Assembly (NCBI RefSeq): GCF_900103345.1
Contig: NZ_LT629702.1
Coordinates: forward strand, 6,301,501 to 6,365,500
Origin: Pseudomonas azotoformans
GTDB lineage: Bacteria; Pseudomonadota; Gammaproteobacteria; Pseudomonadales; Pseudomonadaceae
Length of the DNA: 64,000 nucleotides
Direction: 5' to 3'
In this document: positions 27,197-36,347 of the stretch, piece by piece
Layout: each line of letters opens with the position of its first letter
How positions within the stretch are numbered: the first letter of the stretch is position 1
Program-made: the position numbers and the translations under genes
Notes under the pieces: generated by a model
What the model was told of the DNA's origin: nothing
What the model saw: the letters and a program-made list of their open reading frames with translations, nothing else
The model's database searches: none

Positions 27197-27421
27197 GAAT
27201 ATCCTTTTTCGGCTCACTGCACAGCGAAAATGCGCTGTTCTGCCAAAATGTGGGGAACGTATGTTGTTGTTCGAGTGTTATACCGACAAATGCCGCACAC
27301 TTCGGAACTCTTATTAGCGGTGGGCATCTTTTTAGCTGATTGATTCGATGCAATCCAGTCGTGGCAACGGATTATGCCTTACCGGTGCCCAATTCCATCA
27401 AGGTTCGCCAGGAGAAACACC

Positions 27422-28033
27422 ATGCAAGCAGCACAAGGTTATCGCTGGGGCTTGAAAGCCGCGGTTCTGCTATTGATCGGCACGGTGCTCAGCGGTTGCG
27501 GCATCAACAACATCCCGACCCTGGACGAACAGGCCAAGGCTGCCTGGGGCCAGGTGCAGAACCAGTACCAGCGCCGCGCTGACCTGATCCCCAACCTGGT
27601 GGAAGTGGTCAAGGGCTATGCCGCCCATGAGCAGGACACCCTCACCGCCGTGATCGAAGCGCGGGCCAAGGCCACTTCGATCCAGGTGGATGCCAGCACC
27701 CTCGACAACCCGGAAAAACTCAAGCAGTTCCAGCAAGCCCAGGACGGGTTGAGCGGCGCACTCAGCCGTTTGATGGTGGTGTCCGAGCGCTACCCGGACC
27801 TGAAGGCCAACCAGAACTTCCTGGCCCTGCAGTCCCAGCTTGAAGGCACCGAAAACCGTATCGCCGTGGCCCGCCGCGATTTCATCCAGGCGGTGCAGGC
27901 CTACAACACCGAGATCCGTACGTTCCCGGGCCGCCTGTGGCACAGCGTGATGTACAGCGACTTGCCGATCCGCGCCACGTTTGAAGCCACCAGTGCCGAT
28001 GCCGATAAAGCGCCGCAAGTGAAGTTCAAATAA
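27422..28033 (+). CDS. LemA-family lipoprotein
   Basis: The 203-residue protein starts at ATG 27422 after AGGAG. The lipobox LSGC is followed by GINNIPTLDEQAKAAWGQ. The LemA core VQNQYQRRADLIPNLVEVVK and the late FPGRLWHSVMY are typical, with long helices between. LemA proteins sit in membranes with an extracytoplasmic helical bundle; the function is unclear. It is first in a three-gene set with two TPM-domain proteins, a common arrangement. Confidence 0.9.
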   Translation: MQAAQGYRWGLKAAVLLLIGTVLSGCGINNIPTLDEQAKAAWGQVQNQYQRRADLIPNLVEVVKGYAAHEQDTLTAVIEARAKATSIQVDASTLDNPEKLKQFQQAQDGLSGALSRLMVVSERYPDLKANQNFLALQSQLEGTENRIAVARRDFIQAVQAYNTEIRTFPGRLWHSVMYSDLPIRATFEATSADADKAPQVKFK

Positions 28034-28051
28034 GGCTGCATTGAGGTGTCG

Positions 28052-28789
28052 ATGCGTTTATTACGGATAGGTCTGGCGCTGTGGCTGTTGGCCTGCGTGG
28101 GCGTGGCCCAGGCGGCGCTGACCTTCCCGGCGCTGACCGGGCGGGTGGTGGACAACGCCCAGATGCTCGACCCGGCCACGCGCCAGCAACTCACTCAGCA
28201 GTTGCAGGCTCTGGAGCAGACCTCCGGCGACCAGATCGTGGTGGTCACCGTGCCCGACCTGCAAGGCGTGCCGATTGAGGACTTTGGTTATCAGCTGGGC
28301 CGTCAGTGGGGCATCGGCCAGAAGGGCAAGGACAACGGCGCGCTGTTGATCGTCGCCCGCGATGAGCGCAAATTGCGCATCGAAGTCGGTTACGGCCTGG
28401 AAGGTGTGCTCACCGATGCGCAGTCGTGGGTGATCATCAACCAGGTGATTGCACCCAAGTTCAAGGCCGGCAACTTCAGCCAGGGCATCAGCGACGGCGT
28501 GGCGGCGATGATTCAGGTGGTGGGCGGCGAACCCCTGGCCGTGCCGGCCCATGTGGCGGACGCCAACTTTGCCAAGGATAATCCCGGGTTTTCTATCGGT
28601 CTGTTTATCCTGCTGATCGGCGTGTTGTGGCTGTGCAACCGCCTGGGCCTGCCGGTGGGCGCGATCCTGCTGGCAATTCTCAGCAGCAGTGGCCGTGGCG
28701 GTGGTGGCGGGGGCGGCGGCGGTGGTTTCCGCGGCGGCGGTGGCGGCGGTGGCGGCTTTGGCGGTGGCGGGGCTTCAGGCGGCTGGTGA
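28052..28789 (+). CDS. TPM-domain (YgcG-like) secreted or membrane protein with a Gly-rich tail
   Basis: The 245-residue protein starts at ATG 28052 (GAGG upstream; a GTG two codons earlier is possible). A signal peptide ends GVAQAALTFP. The TPM domain runs from FPALTGRVVDNAQMLDP through GDQIVVVTVPDLQG and ARDERKLRIEVGYGLEG. A membrane segment follows (FSIGLFILLIGVLWLC), then a long run of Gly with Phe and Arg to the C-terminus. Partner of LemA; exact role unknown. Confidence 0.87.
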   Translation: MRLLRIGLALWLLACVGVAQAALTFPALTGRVVDNAQMLDPATRQQLTQQLQALEQTSGDQIVVVTVPDLQGVPIEDFGYQLGRQWGIGQKGKDNGALLIVARDERKLRIEVGYGLEGVLTDAQSWVIINQVIAPKFKAGNFSQGISDGVAAMIQVVGGEPLAVPAHVADANFAKDNPGFSIGLFILLIGVLWLCNRLGLPVGAILLAILSSSGRGGGGGGGGGGFRGGGGGGGGFGGGGASGGW

Positions 28790-28817
28790 TGATAATAATG
28801 AGAGAGCAAGCACAACC

Positions 28818-29435
28818 ATGGCATTACTGACTGAACACGAGCAGCGCCAGGTCGCGCAAGCGATCGCCCGGGTGGAAAAGACCACCGACGCGGAGCTGGT
28901 GACCGTGCTGGCCGCCCGCGCCGATGACTACGCCTACATCCCGCTGTTGTGGGCCAGCCTGATCGCGCTGGTAGTGCCGGGTGTGGTGCATTACCTGTCG
29001 GGCTACCTGACCATGTACACCTTGCTGCTGGCGCAATGGGCGACCTTCATTGTGCTGTGCCTGGTGTTCCGCTTGCCCAAGGTGACGACACGGTTGATCC
29101 CGCGTTCGGTGCGCCACTGGCGCGCGTCCAACCTGGCGCGGCGCCAGTTTTTGGAGCAGAACCTGCACCACACCCTGGGCAGCACCGGTGTGCTGATTTT
29201 TGTCAGTGAGGCCGAGCGGTATGTGGAGATCCTGGTGGATGACGGCATCTCCAGCCGCCTGGATGACAGCAACTGGGATGGAATCGTCAAGGCGTTTACC
29301 CAGCAGGTGAAACAGGGGCAGACGTTGGCGGGGTTTGTGGCGTGTATCGAGGCCTGTGGCGAGTTGTTGAAGGTGCATGTGCCGGTGACGCAAACCCGCA
29401 ATGAACTGCCCAATCGCCTGGTCGTACTCGAATAA
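28818..29435 (+). CDS. TPM-domain membrane protein
   Basis: The 205-residue product lacks a signal peptide. Residues 1-35 (LTEHEQRQVAQAIARVEKTT, DAELVTVLA) begin a TPM domain that is interrupted by two membrane helices (about 42-95). It resumes with TGVLIFVSEAERYVEILVDD and DDSNWDGIVKAFTQQVKQG. It is the third gene of the lemA set, 28 bases after the Gly-rich gene. The start at ATG 28818 is the first that keeps the domain; the ribosome site is poor. Confidence 0.85.
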   Translation: MALLTEHEQRQVAQAIARVEKTTDAELVTVLAARADDYAYIPLLWASLIALVVPGVVHYLSGYLTMYTLLLAQWATFIVLCLVFRLPKVTTRLIPRSVRHWRASNLARRQFLEQNLHHTLGSTGVLIFVSEAERYVEILVDDGISSRLDDSNWDGIVKAFTQQVKQGQTLAGFVACIEACGELLKVHVPVTQTRNELPNRLVVLE

Positions 29436-29458
29436 AAAACTCAACACTGGGCAAAAAA

Positions 29459-29549
29459 ATGTGGGAGGGGGCTTGCCCCCGATAGCGGTGGATCAGCCAA
29501 TAAATCGAGTACTGACACACCGCCATCGGGGGCAAGCCCCCTCCCACAT
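29459..29549. mobile_element. REPIN, GGGGGCTTGCCCCC family
   Basis: ATGTGGGAGGGGGCTTGC and the mirror GCAAGCCCCCTCCCACAT flank a variable centre between two genes on the same strand. Confidence 0.88.
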
Positions 29550-29657
29550 TGGGTTCTGTGGTGTTCCATCCAATGACCACTGATCAAATAACCCCGTGCC
29601 CTGAATCACTATCCCCCCTAAAATGCCCGGCATTCCCTGCCCGAGGCGTTTTTGTTC

Positions 29658-30860
29658 ATGTCTGTCACTGCTCAACCGGATCATCATGCCCAGTTCATCG
29701 AACTGCTGAGCGCAAGCCTCGCGCAGAATGCGTTTATCAAGCTGGTGCTGGCCAAGTACGTCGGCGATGAAGCCGAGTTGCAGCGGCTGATCATCAAGCC
29801 GGTAACGGTCAAGGAGCAGCCGTGCCTGTCCGTCGTCTATCGCTACAAGACCCGCGATATCACCAAGAACTTCCCGGTGGCCGAGGGTGTGGCAGCGATT
29901 GCCGCGTTGCTGCCGGCCCAGTTCAAGAACGCGCACCTGCTGTCACTGACCGACGAAGCCCAGCTGGAATACAGCAAGAAGAACAAAAGCTCGCTGTTCA
30001 AAAGCAAGCCGCAGCAACTGCGCGAAGCGCCATCGGCTGAGCATAACCGCGAGAAAAACCGCTTCCTCGACCTGAGCCGGCCGTTCCTCGCCGACCTGGG
30101 CGTGACCGACGCCAAGCAGGCGCTGATCCCGTCGATGTCGCGCAAGTGGAAGCAGATCAACAAGTTCATCGAAGTGTTCAGCCATGCGCTGACCTCGTCA
30201 CCGCTGAAGCTGGACCAGCCGGTGCGCGTCGCCGACTTCGGCTCGGGCAAGGGCTACCTGACGTTCGCCATCCACGACTACCTGCGTAACACCCTCAAGG
30301 CCGAGGGCGAAGTGACCGGCGTTGAATTGCGCGAAGACATGGTGACCCTGTGCAACGCCGCCGCCGCCCGCCTGGAGCACCCGGGGCTGGTGTTCAAATG
30401 TGGCGACGTGCGCAGTGTGGCACCCAGTGAGCTGGATGTGATGATCGCCCTGCATGCCTGCGACATTGCCACGGACTACGCGATTCACACCGGCATTCGC
30501 TCCGGTGCGTCGATCATCATGTGCTCGCCGTGCTGCCACAAGCAGATCCGCCTGCAGATCCAGAGCCCGGTGCTGCTCAAGCCGATGCTGCAATACGGCC
30601 TGCACCTGGGCCAGCAGGCGGAAATGGTCACCGACAGTTTGCGTGCGTTGTTCCTGGAAGCCTGTGGTTATGAGACCAAGGTGTTCGAGTTCATCTCGTT
30701 GGAGCACACCAACAAGAACAAGATGATTCTGGCCGTGAAGCGTGCCGAGCCGCTGGACAATGCGCAGTTGCTGGAAAAAATCCAGGAGCTGAAGGCGTTC
30801 TACCACATCACCGAACACTGCCTGGAAACCCTGCTGCGCGCGGATGGCTTCTTAAGTTGA
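29658..30860 (+). CDS. Class I SAM-dependent methyltransferase of unknown substrate
   Basis: The 400-residue protein starts at ATG 29658 (an in-frame TTG two codons earlier is possible). The SAM-binding motif is VRVADFGSGKGYLTFAIHDYL, followed by EVTGVELREDMV and ALHACDIATDYAI. A conserved ASIIMCSPCCHKQIR lies in the second half, as in the Methyltransf_32-type group sometimes linked to RNA. The N-terminal 150 residues carry no domain I know. It is a single gene flanked by REPINs. Confidence 0.8.
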   Translation: MSVTAQPDHHAQFIELLSASLAQNAFIKLVLAKYVGDEAELQRLIIKPVTVKEQPCLSVVYRYKTRDITKNFPVAEGVAAIAALLPAQFKNAHLLSLTDEAQLEYSKKNKSSLFKSKPQQLREAPSAEHNREKNRFLDLSRPFLADLGVTDAKQALIPSMSRKWKQINKFIEVFSHALTSSPLKLDQPVRVADFGSGKGYLTFAIHDYLRNTLKAEGEVTGVELREDMVTLCNAAAARLEHPGLVFKCGDVRSVAPSELDVMIALHACDIATDYAIHTGIRSGASIIMCSPCCHKQIRLQIQSPVLLKPMLQYGLHLGQQAEMVTDSLRALFLEACGYETKVFEFISLEHTNKNKMILAVKRAEPLDNAQLLEKIQELKAFYHITEHCLETLLRADGFLS

Positions 30861-30872
30861 CCACACCACCCC

Positions 30873-30962
30873 TGTGGGAGCGGGCTTGCTCGCGAGAGCG
30901 TCAGATCAGTCTGAATAGAGGTGACTGACACATCGCTTTCGCGAGCAAGCCCGCTCCCACAT
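30873..30962. mobile_element. REPIN, GGAGCGGGCTTGCTCGC family
   Basis: TGTGGGAGCGGGCTTGCTCG and its mirror ending CCCGCTCCCACAT form a second REPIN type. The right end overlaps the last base of the DMT exporter stop codon. Confidence 0.88.
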
Positions 30963-31861
30963 TAGACTGTGCTTGGCTTGGGGGCTGGGGCAGGCTGCAC
31001 CGCCGTCTTGCGCCCCAGCATCACCGTCACGATCACCCCGCACGCAAACACCCAGGTAATCGGCTCGATGTGTTCTCCAAAGAACAACGCCGAAAACGCG
31101 ATGGTGAAGAAGATCTGCAACAGCTGGATCTGGCTGACCCGCGCAATCCCGCCCATGGCCAACCCGGCGTACCAGGCAAAGAACCCCAGGAACTGCGAGA
31201 ACAGCGACACATAGCCAAATGCCCACCATGCGCGCATCGAAATCGCGCCTTGATGCTGTGCCGCCAGGTACCACACCGGGCCGATCAGCACTGGTGTCGA
31301 CAGCACCAGCGCCCAGCAGATCACCTGCCAGCCGCCCATCTCCTTGGCCAATCGTCCGCCTTCGGCATACCCCAGGCCGCCCACCGCAATCGCGCCGAGC
31401 ATCAGCAGATCACCGGCCTGGATACTGCCGGCGCCGGTGATCAAGGCGTAACTCAACACCAGGCCACTGCCCAATGCCGCGCAGGCCCAGAAGGCTTTCG
31501 ATGGCCGTTCATGGGACAACCACGCCGCGTACAGGGCCACGCACAACGGTTGCAGGCCGTTGACCAGCGCGCCGTGGGATGCTGGCAAGGTTTGCATGGC
31601 CCAGGCCGACAGCACCGGGAAACCGAGAATCACGCCCGCGATCACCAGGCACAGCCCGCGCACCTGGCGCCAGGTGGGCCAGCGTTCGCGACGCCACAGC
31701 AACAGAGCCGCCGCCGGAATCGCCGCAAACAGTGCGCGGCCCAGGCCGTTGAGCAATGGATGGATTTCCTGCACCACGATGCGGGTGAAGGGCAGGGTCA
31801 GGCTGAAGATGATGACGCCCAGCAGGCCGAGGGCCATGCCGGTGTTTTCGCGCGAGCTCAT
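30962..31861 (-). CDS. DMT-family (EamA) permease
   Basis: The 299-residue protein has ten hydrophobic segments in two EamA repeats: first, MALGLLGVIIFSLTLPFTRI; second, AGDLLMLGAIAVGGLGYAEG. Such proteins export amino acids, metabolites or drugs across the inner membrane. The start is uncertain: I chose ATG 31861 (MSSRENTG), but ATG 31837 (MALGLLG) is also possible, and neither has a strong ribosome site. It follows the heme receptor gene on the same strand, about 100 bases away. Confidence 0.82.
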   Translation of the reverse strand: MSSRENTGMALGLLGVIIFSLTLPFTRIVVQEIHPLLNGLGRALFAAIPAAALLLWRRERWPTWRQVRGLCLVIAGVILGFPVLSAWAMQTLPASHGALVNGLQPLCVALYAAWLSHERPSKAFWACAALGSGLVLSYALITGAGSIQAGDLLMLGAIAVGGLGYAEGGRLAKEMGGWQVICWALVLSTPVLIGPVWYLAAQHQGAISMRAWWAFGYVSLFSQFLGFFAWYAGLAMGGIARVSQIQLLQIFFTIAFSALFFGEHIEPITWVFACGVIVTVMLGRKTAVQPAPAPKPSTV

Positions 31862-31961
31862 GGGGCAACCAAAACGAGAGGGCTTCAAGGGAAGCCCATC
31901 TAGCCACATCCCCCGCCGGTTGCGGGCCTACAGCTGGGTGCGGATTTATCCGTACAGTTTT

Positions 31962-34514
31962 TCAGAAGAAGCGCGTGATGCTGATTTTGGCATCACGGCC
32001 CTTAGTGTAGGCGCGGTCGCCGCTCAGTGCCGGGCGGAAGTTGTTGTTGAACAGGTTGTCCACGGTGAAGTTCACCTCGGTGCCTTTCAGATAAGCCTGT
32101 TGGGGTTTCCATTTGGCGAACAGGCCCTGGGTGTTGTAGCGCTTGTTGCCGTACTGGTCGTAGAACAGATCACCCACGCTACTGCCAGGGCCGCCGGAGT
32201 ATTTATCACTGGGCAAACGTGTGGTTGCCCCGATGAACTGGCCCGTCCAGCCGACCTGGGCATCCCACGCCGGAATATTGGTGCCCACCACCAGCACCCA
32301 TTTGGTCGGCGGAATATCGCGCGCGGCCACGTTCGGGCCCCACGGGTTGGTGTACGCACCTTCGTGGTCACCCTTGGCATAAGCGAACGATACCGAGCCG
32401 AACAGGTAGGTGGAGTTGTAGAACGATTCGAGCTCGAAGCCCTTGATGGTCAGCCCGCCGATGTTGCGGTAGTTGGACATGGCCCCCGGCGGGCAGGCGG
32501 TAGAGATGGTCCCGCCATTGATGGCCTGGTTCTGGCAGCCGACACCCGTAGCCTTGAAAATCTCGTCTTCGACTTTGTTGTGGAAGAAGGTGGTGCGCAG
32601 CTGCAGGTTGTCGTCATGGGCGATCAGGTTGTCGAAGCTGCTGACGCTGCCCACGCTGATAGAGGTGATGCGTTCCGGGTCGAGGTCGACGCTGGTGGCG
32701 GTGCGGTTGCCCAGGCCTTGAACTTCGTACTGCTCGTCGATCACCGGCGCACGCCAGGTCTTGCTCCAGTTGGCGAATAGCCCCAGGTTCGGGTTGACGG
32801 TCCAAAACACCGCCAGGCGCGGCGACCAGCCGGTGTAGGTGCGGTCGCTGTAATCGTGGCCGACGGACGGGGCGGGATTGCTGTAGTACGGCGCATCGTT
32901 GGCTTCGCCACGGTTGCGGACATGGTCGTAGCGCATCGATGGCGTGATGGTGACGTCGCCCAGCGTGACGGCATCCTGTACGAAGAAACTGTTGGTATCG
33001 ACCTTGCCATGGGGCATAAAGCCTGGCTGGAAATGCCCATAGTTATAGCGTGGGGTGTTGTACGTGGTACCCGGCATCCACATCTCGGTTTCGCGGATGT
33101 GCTTGCGGATTTGGCCGCCGACCGTGACGGCATGCTGCAAGGGACCTGTATCAAACAGGCTGACGTTGCGTATGTCGAGGTTCTTGTCGGTGTAGGCGGT
33201 GTCCATCTTGCGCCCGCCGGTGGCCAATTGGAAAAACGCCGTGGCGTCGCGTTCGTCGGTCTGGTCGGTGTTGGACTGGGAGTACTTGACGGTCAGGTCC
33301 ACCAGCGGGTTGTCCAGCGGGGTGTATTCATATTTGCCGGACCAGGTGGTGTCGACGGTGTCGCGGTGGGCCAGAAAACGCTTGAGTGCCGCTTCGTAGC
33401 CATAGCGGTCAATATTCGCCTGGGTGGGCGGCGTGGGATAGCTGGCGGCAGAAAACGGTGTCCAACGGTCGCTGTGTGAACGCGAGTAGGACAAGCCAAC
33501 GGCGTGCTCTTCGGTGAAGTGGGCGTTGACCTTGAACAGCTTGCCGTCGACGTTCTGGGCGGAGTTCGGCAGGCGCTGGGGGTTGATCGGGTATTGGTTG
33601 TTCTCGTTGGGTAATTTGGCGGCCACCTTCATGTCGTCGCCGTCGCGTTGGGTCAGGTAAGCCAGGGCATCGAAGCGTCCGTCGTCGGTGCGACCATACA
33701 CGGCGCTGCTGTAGACCTGCTCGTGGTCGTTGCTGGAGTAACCGTATTTGAGCATCGCACCGCTGTTGCGGCCGTCCTTGAGCAGGTCGGGGGCGTCCTT
33801 GGTGGTCATGTTGACCGTGCCGCCGAAACCGCCGTTGCCAGTGAATGGCGAGTTGGGGCCTTTCTCCACCTCAATGCTCTTGATCAGCTCGGGCTCGATG
33901 AATACGGTGCCTTGTTGATAGCGCTCAAAGCCGCTCTTGGTGGCGCCATCGACGGTCAGCGGCACGTCTTCGGCATCGCCAAAACCACGGATGTTGATGG
34001 TCTGGCCGCCAGGCTTCAGCGAACCGCCCTGGCTCACGCCGGGCAGGGTCTGCAGTAGGCTGGGGATGTTGTTGGACTGGTAGCGGTCGATGTCTTCCTG
34101 GCTCAGGGTCGAGCGGCCTACGGTGCTGGAGTCGACCTCAGTACCAGTGCCTATCACGCTCAAGGCGTCCAGTTGGATTGCGCCGCTGTTGGTGGTCTTG
34201 CCCTCATCGGGGCGCACGACATAAGTGCTGCCGACCTTGATCAGAGTGAACTCGCCGTTTTTCAGCAGGGTACGAATCGCCACTTCCGGCGTGAAGTCGC
34301 CGTTGAGCGCCGGCGCATGCACGTTCTTGAGCAATGCTTCGTCGAACAGCAGCTGGATTTTCGCCTGTTGCGCCACCTGGCTCAGGGATGTGGCCAGCGC
34401 CTGGGCAGGCAGCGTGAATGTTTCGGCCTGGGCGCTGAGGCTGTATGCCAGGCAGGTGGCGATCAGGGTCGGTCGAAGAAACAGGTGCGAAGCGTGGCAA
34501 GGCGCGCGAAACAT
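31962..34514 (-). CDS. hxuA: TonB-dependent heme receptor with signalling domain (HxuA/PA1302-like)
   Basis: The 850-residue receptor starts at ATG 34514 (GGGGGA upstream). After the signal peptide (ending LSAQA) comes an STN signalling domain (ETFTLPAQALATSLSQVAQQ to VRPDEG). A plug with a TonB-box-like region and NIRGFGDAEDVPLTVDGA follows, then a 22-strand barrel ending in SITRFF. NPNLGLFANWSKTWRAPVID resembles the NPNL and FRAP boxes of heme receptors. Gene order sigma, anti-sigma, receptor and length fit the P. aeruginosa Hxu system. There is no hemophore gene nearby, which argues against HasR. Confidence 0.8.
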   Translation of the reverse strand: MFRAPCHASHLFLRPTLIATCLAYSLSAQAETFTLPAQALATSLSQVAQQAKIQLLFDEALLKNVHAPALNGDFTPEVAIRTLLKNGEFTLIKVGSTYVVRPDEGKTTNSGAIQLDALSVIGTGTEVDSSTVGRSTLSQEDIDRYQSNNIPSLLQTLPGVSQGGSLKPGGQTINIRGFGDAEDVPLTVDGATKSGFERYQQGTVFIEPELIKSIEVEKGPNSPFTGNGGFGGTVNMTTKDAPDLLKDGRNSGAMLKYGYSSNDHEQVYSSAVYGRTDDGRFDALAYLTQRDGDDMKVAAKLPNENNQYPINPQRLPNSAQNVDGKLFKVNAHFTEEHAVGLSYSRSHSDRWTPFSAASYPTPPTQANIDRYGYEAALKRFLAHRDTVDTTWSGKYEYTPLDNPLVDLTVKYSQSNTDQTDERDATAFFQLATGGRKMDTAYTDKNLDIRNVSLFDTGPLQHAVTVGGQIRKHIRETEMWMPGTTYNTPRYNYGHFQPGFMPHGKVDTNSFFVQDAVTLGDVTITPSMRYDHVRNRGEANDAPYYSNPAPSVGHDYSDRTYTGWSPRLAVFWTVNPNLGLFANWSKTWRAPVIDEQYEVQGLGNRTATSVDLDPERITSISVGSVSSFDNLIAHDDNLQLRTTFFHNKVEDEIFKATGVGCQNQAINGGTISTACPPGAMSNYRNIGGLTIKGFELESFYNSTYLFGSVSFAYAKGDHEGAYTNPWGPNVAARDIPPTKWVLVVGTNIPAWDAQVGWTGQFIGATTRLPSDKYSGGPGSSVGDLFYDQYGNKRYNTQGLFAKWKPQQAYLKGTEVNFTVDNLFNNNFRPALSGDRAYTKGRDAKISITRFF

Positions 34515-34642
34515 GAAATCCCCCGGTGTGGCCAAATGGCCGAAAAGGTGTGCGTATCAGGTGCAGACCGGAGGAAGACGGGGCAGGTAAAAAAAACCAC
34601 ACCTGCGAATGCAAAATATTCTCAAATAAGAATCCGGTGGAG

Positions 34643-35611
34643 TTATTTGCTCGGTTCGATGCGCATGATGCCGTCGGCGGACGCCACGGTTTTTACCGGC
34701 AGCAGGGCAGGCAGGGCGTTGAGCATGGCGTCGGGATCATTCACATCCAGATTGCCCGACACCTTCAAATGCGCCACGGCGTTGCTGACCTGCAGCGGCG
34801 CCTGGGGGCGATACAGGCTCAGTTCATCGATCAGGCTGGCCAGTTCTCGGTTGCGAAATGACAGGTGACCGCTGCGCCAGTCGGCGACCTCTTCGGCGGT
34901 GAGGGTCTGCTGCTGCAATGTGCCCTTGGCGTAGCTGTAGATTGCACGTTGCCGAGCGCCCAGCAAGGTCACGGCGCTCTTTGCATCCGGCTCGAAGGCA
35001 ACCTGGCCATGGGCGACGCTGACCACCAGTTGCTGCTGGCTGCGGCGCACATCGAAGCCGGTGCCGACCACGCGCACATTGGCTTCGCCGGCTTGCACGA
35101 ACAGCGGCCGTTCCTTGTCGGCGGCCACTTCAATGTACAGCTGGCCCTTGTCCAGGTGCAGGATGCGCTGGTGCGCGGTGAAATCCACGCGTACGCGGGT
35201 GTTGGCATTCACATACAAAGTGCTGCCATCGGGCAGGTTGAGGGTACGCATGCCTTTGGCATGGGCCGCCACCTGGGTGTGATACAGCTCGCGGGGCGCG
35301 CCGATATGGGTGGCCAACACCGCGCACAGCAGAGCAGCGGCCACGGCCAGGGCAGGGCGCCATACCGACGGTTTGCGCTGGGGCAGCGCCACGGGTTTGT
35401 TCAGTTGTTGCAACTGGGCCAGGTCTGCCCACAGCTGTTCGAATTCGGCGTAGGCGCGGGCATGGGCGGGATCGGCCTGCCAGGCGGCAAAGGCCTTGCG
35501 CTCGGCACGCCCGGTTTCGCTGCGGTTGCGCGCAAACCAGCTGGCGGCTTGGGCATCGATGGCGTCGCTGTCTTCGATGTCCAGCACGTCAGTGTCGCTC
35601 AGGCGGTTCAT
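34643..35611 (-). CDS. hxuR: FecR-type anti-sigma factor (HxuR-like)
   Basis: The 322-residue protein has an N-terminal sigma-binding DUF4880 segment (ASWFARNRSETGRAERKAFA, WQADPAHARAYAEFEQLW). One membrane helix (PALAVAAALLCAVLATHIG) and a periplasmic FecR domain (NLPDGSTLYVNANTRVRVDF) follow. It would hold the sigma factor until the receptor's STN domain signals heme binding. Its ATG overlaps the sigma stop by four bases. Confidence 0.88.
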   Translation of the reverse strand: MNRLSDTDVLDIEDSDAIDAQAASWFARNRSETGRAERKAFAAWQADPAHARAYAEFEQLWADLAQLQQLNKPVALPQRKPSVWRPALAVAAALLCAVLATHIGAPRELYHTQVAAHAKGMRTLNLPDGSTLYVNANTRVRVDFTAHQRILHLDKGQLYIEVAADKERPLFVQAGEANVRVVGTGFDVRRSQQQLVVSVAHGQVAFEPDAKSAVTLLGARQRAIYSYAKGTLQQQTLTAEEVADWRSGHLSFRNRELASLIDELSLYRPQAPLQVSNAVAHLKVSGNLDVNDPDAMLNALPALLPVKTVASADGIMRIEPSK

Positions 35612-36147
35612 TCTGGCTGCTCCGTGCCGGGTTCGTGTTGAAGGCGTCGCTTGCAATGCAGCAGGGCAAACGCGATGTGCTTTTCCACCATGCTGGTCGA
35701 AATGCCCATGCGCTCGGCGATCTGCGCCTGGCTCAGGCCTTCGAAGCGGTGCAGCATAAGGGCTTCTCGCCTGCGGGGCGAGAGTTCGGCGAGGACTTCT
35801 TTCAACTGTTCCAGGCGTTGCAAGCGTTGCGCGGCGGCCATGGGATCGTTTTGCTCGTCGGTGACAGGCTCCGCGTCCATTTCGGCCTGATCAGAGTGGA
35901 CGGTGTGCCGTACCTTCTGTTTGCGCCAGTGATCGCGCAGCAGGTTGCGCGCCATCTGGAACAGAAACGCCCGTGGCTGCTCGACCTTGGCCCGGTCGCG
36001 GTAGTCCAGCCACTGAGTAAAGACATCCTGGGTCATGTCCGCCGCGTCGCTGGCGTTGTCCGTGCGTTTGCGCAGGAAATACAGGATATCTGTATAAAAC
36101 CCGCGAAAGGCATCGGCCGACAGCGGGTCGGGCTTGGGACGAGACAT
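35608..36147 (-). CDS. hxuI: ECF sigma factor of iron-starvation type (HxuI-like)
   Basis: The 179-residue protein has region 2 (DMTQDVFTQWLDYRDRAKVE, RAFLFQMARNLLRDHWRKQK) and region 4 (LSPRRREALMLHRFEGLSQA, IAERMGISTSMVEKHIAFAL) of FecI-like sigma factors. It would direct RNA polymerase to the receptor promoter when heme is sensed. AAGAAGG precedes the ATG. It is first in the operon, behind a Fur-box-like site. Confidence 0.9.
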   Translation of the reverse strand: MSRPKPDPLSADAFRGFYTDILYFLRKRTDNASDAADMTQDVFTQWLDYRDRAKVEQPRAFLFQMARNLLRDHWRKQKVRHTVHSDQAEMDAEPVTDEQNDPMAAAQRLQRLEQLKEVLAELSPRRREALMLHRFEGLSQAQIAERMGISTSMVEKHIAFALLHCKRRLQHEPGTEQPE

Positions 36148-36192
36148 GGATAACCTTCTTGACGAAGCACGACGTGGAAAAGTCGTGAATGG

Positions 36193-36211
36193 TATCGAGA
36201 ACCATTGTCAT
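36193..36211 (-). promoter_or_regulatory. Probable Fur box upstream of hxuI
   Basis: On the minus strand the site reads ATGACAATGGTTCTCGATA, close to the AATGAGAATGGTTCTCATT form of Fur boxes in front of iron-starvation sigma genes. It is 46 bases upstream of the hxuI start. Confidence 0.55.
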
Positions 36212-36244
36212 TTGTCTCTATTTTACGGATGTACACAGCAAAAA

Positions 36245-36335
36245 ATGTGGGAGCGGGCTTGCTCGCGAAAGCGGTGTGTCAGTCGATTTATCCGGTGACT
36301 GGCACACCGCTTTCGCGAGCAAGCCCGCTCCCACA
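36245..36335. mobile_element. REPIN, GGAGCGGGCTTGCTCGC family
   Basis: TGTGGGAGCGGGCTTGCTCG and the mirror CGAGCAAGCCCGCTCCCACA, with GCGAAAGCGGTGTG and CACACCGCTTTCGC extending the pairing inward. The element could also stop read-through from the DapA-like gene. Confidence 0.88.
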
Positions 36336-36347
36336 GGGGATCGTGGG

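Noticed and set aside
32000..34514. HasR hemophore receptor
   Set aside because: No hasA or hasDEF genes are adjacent. Receptor length and sigma/anti-sigma order fit the Hxu system better.
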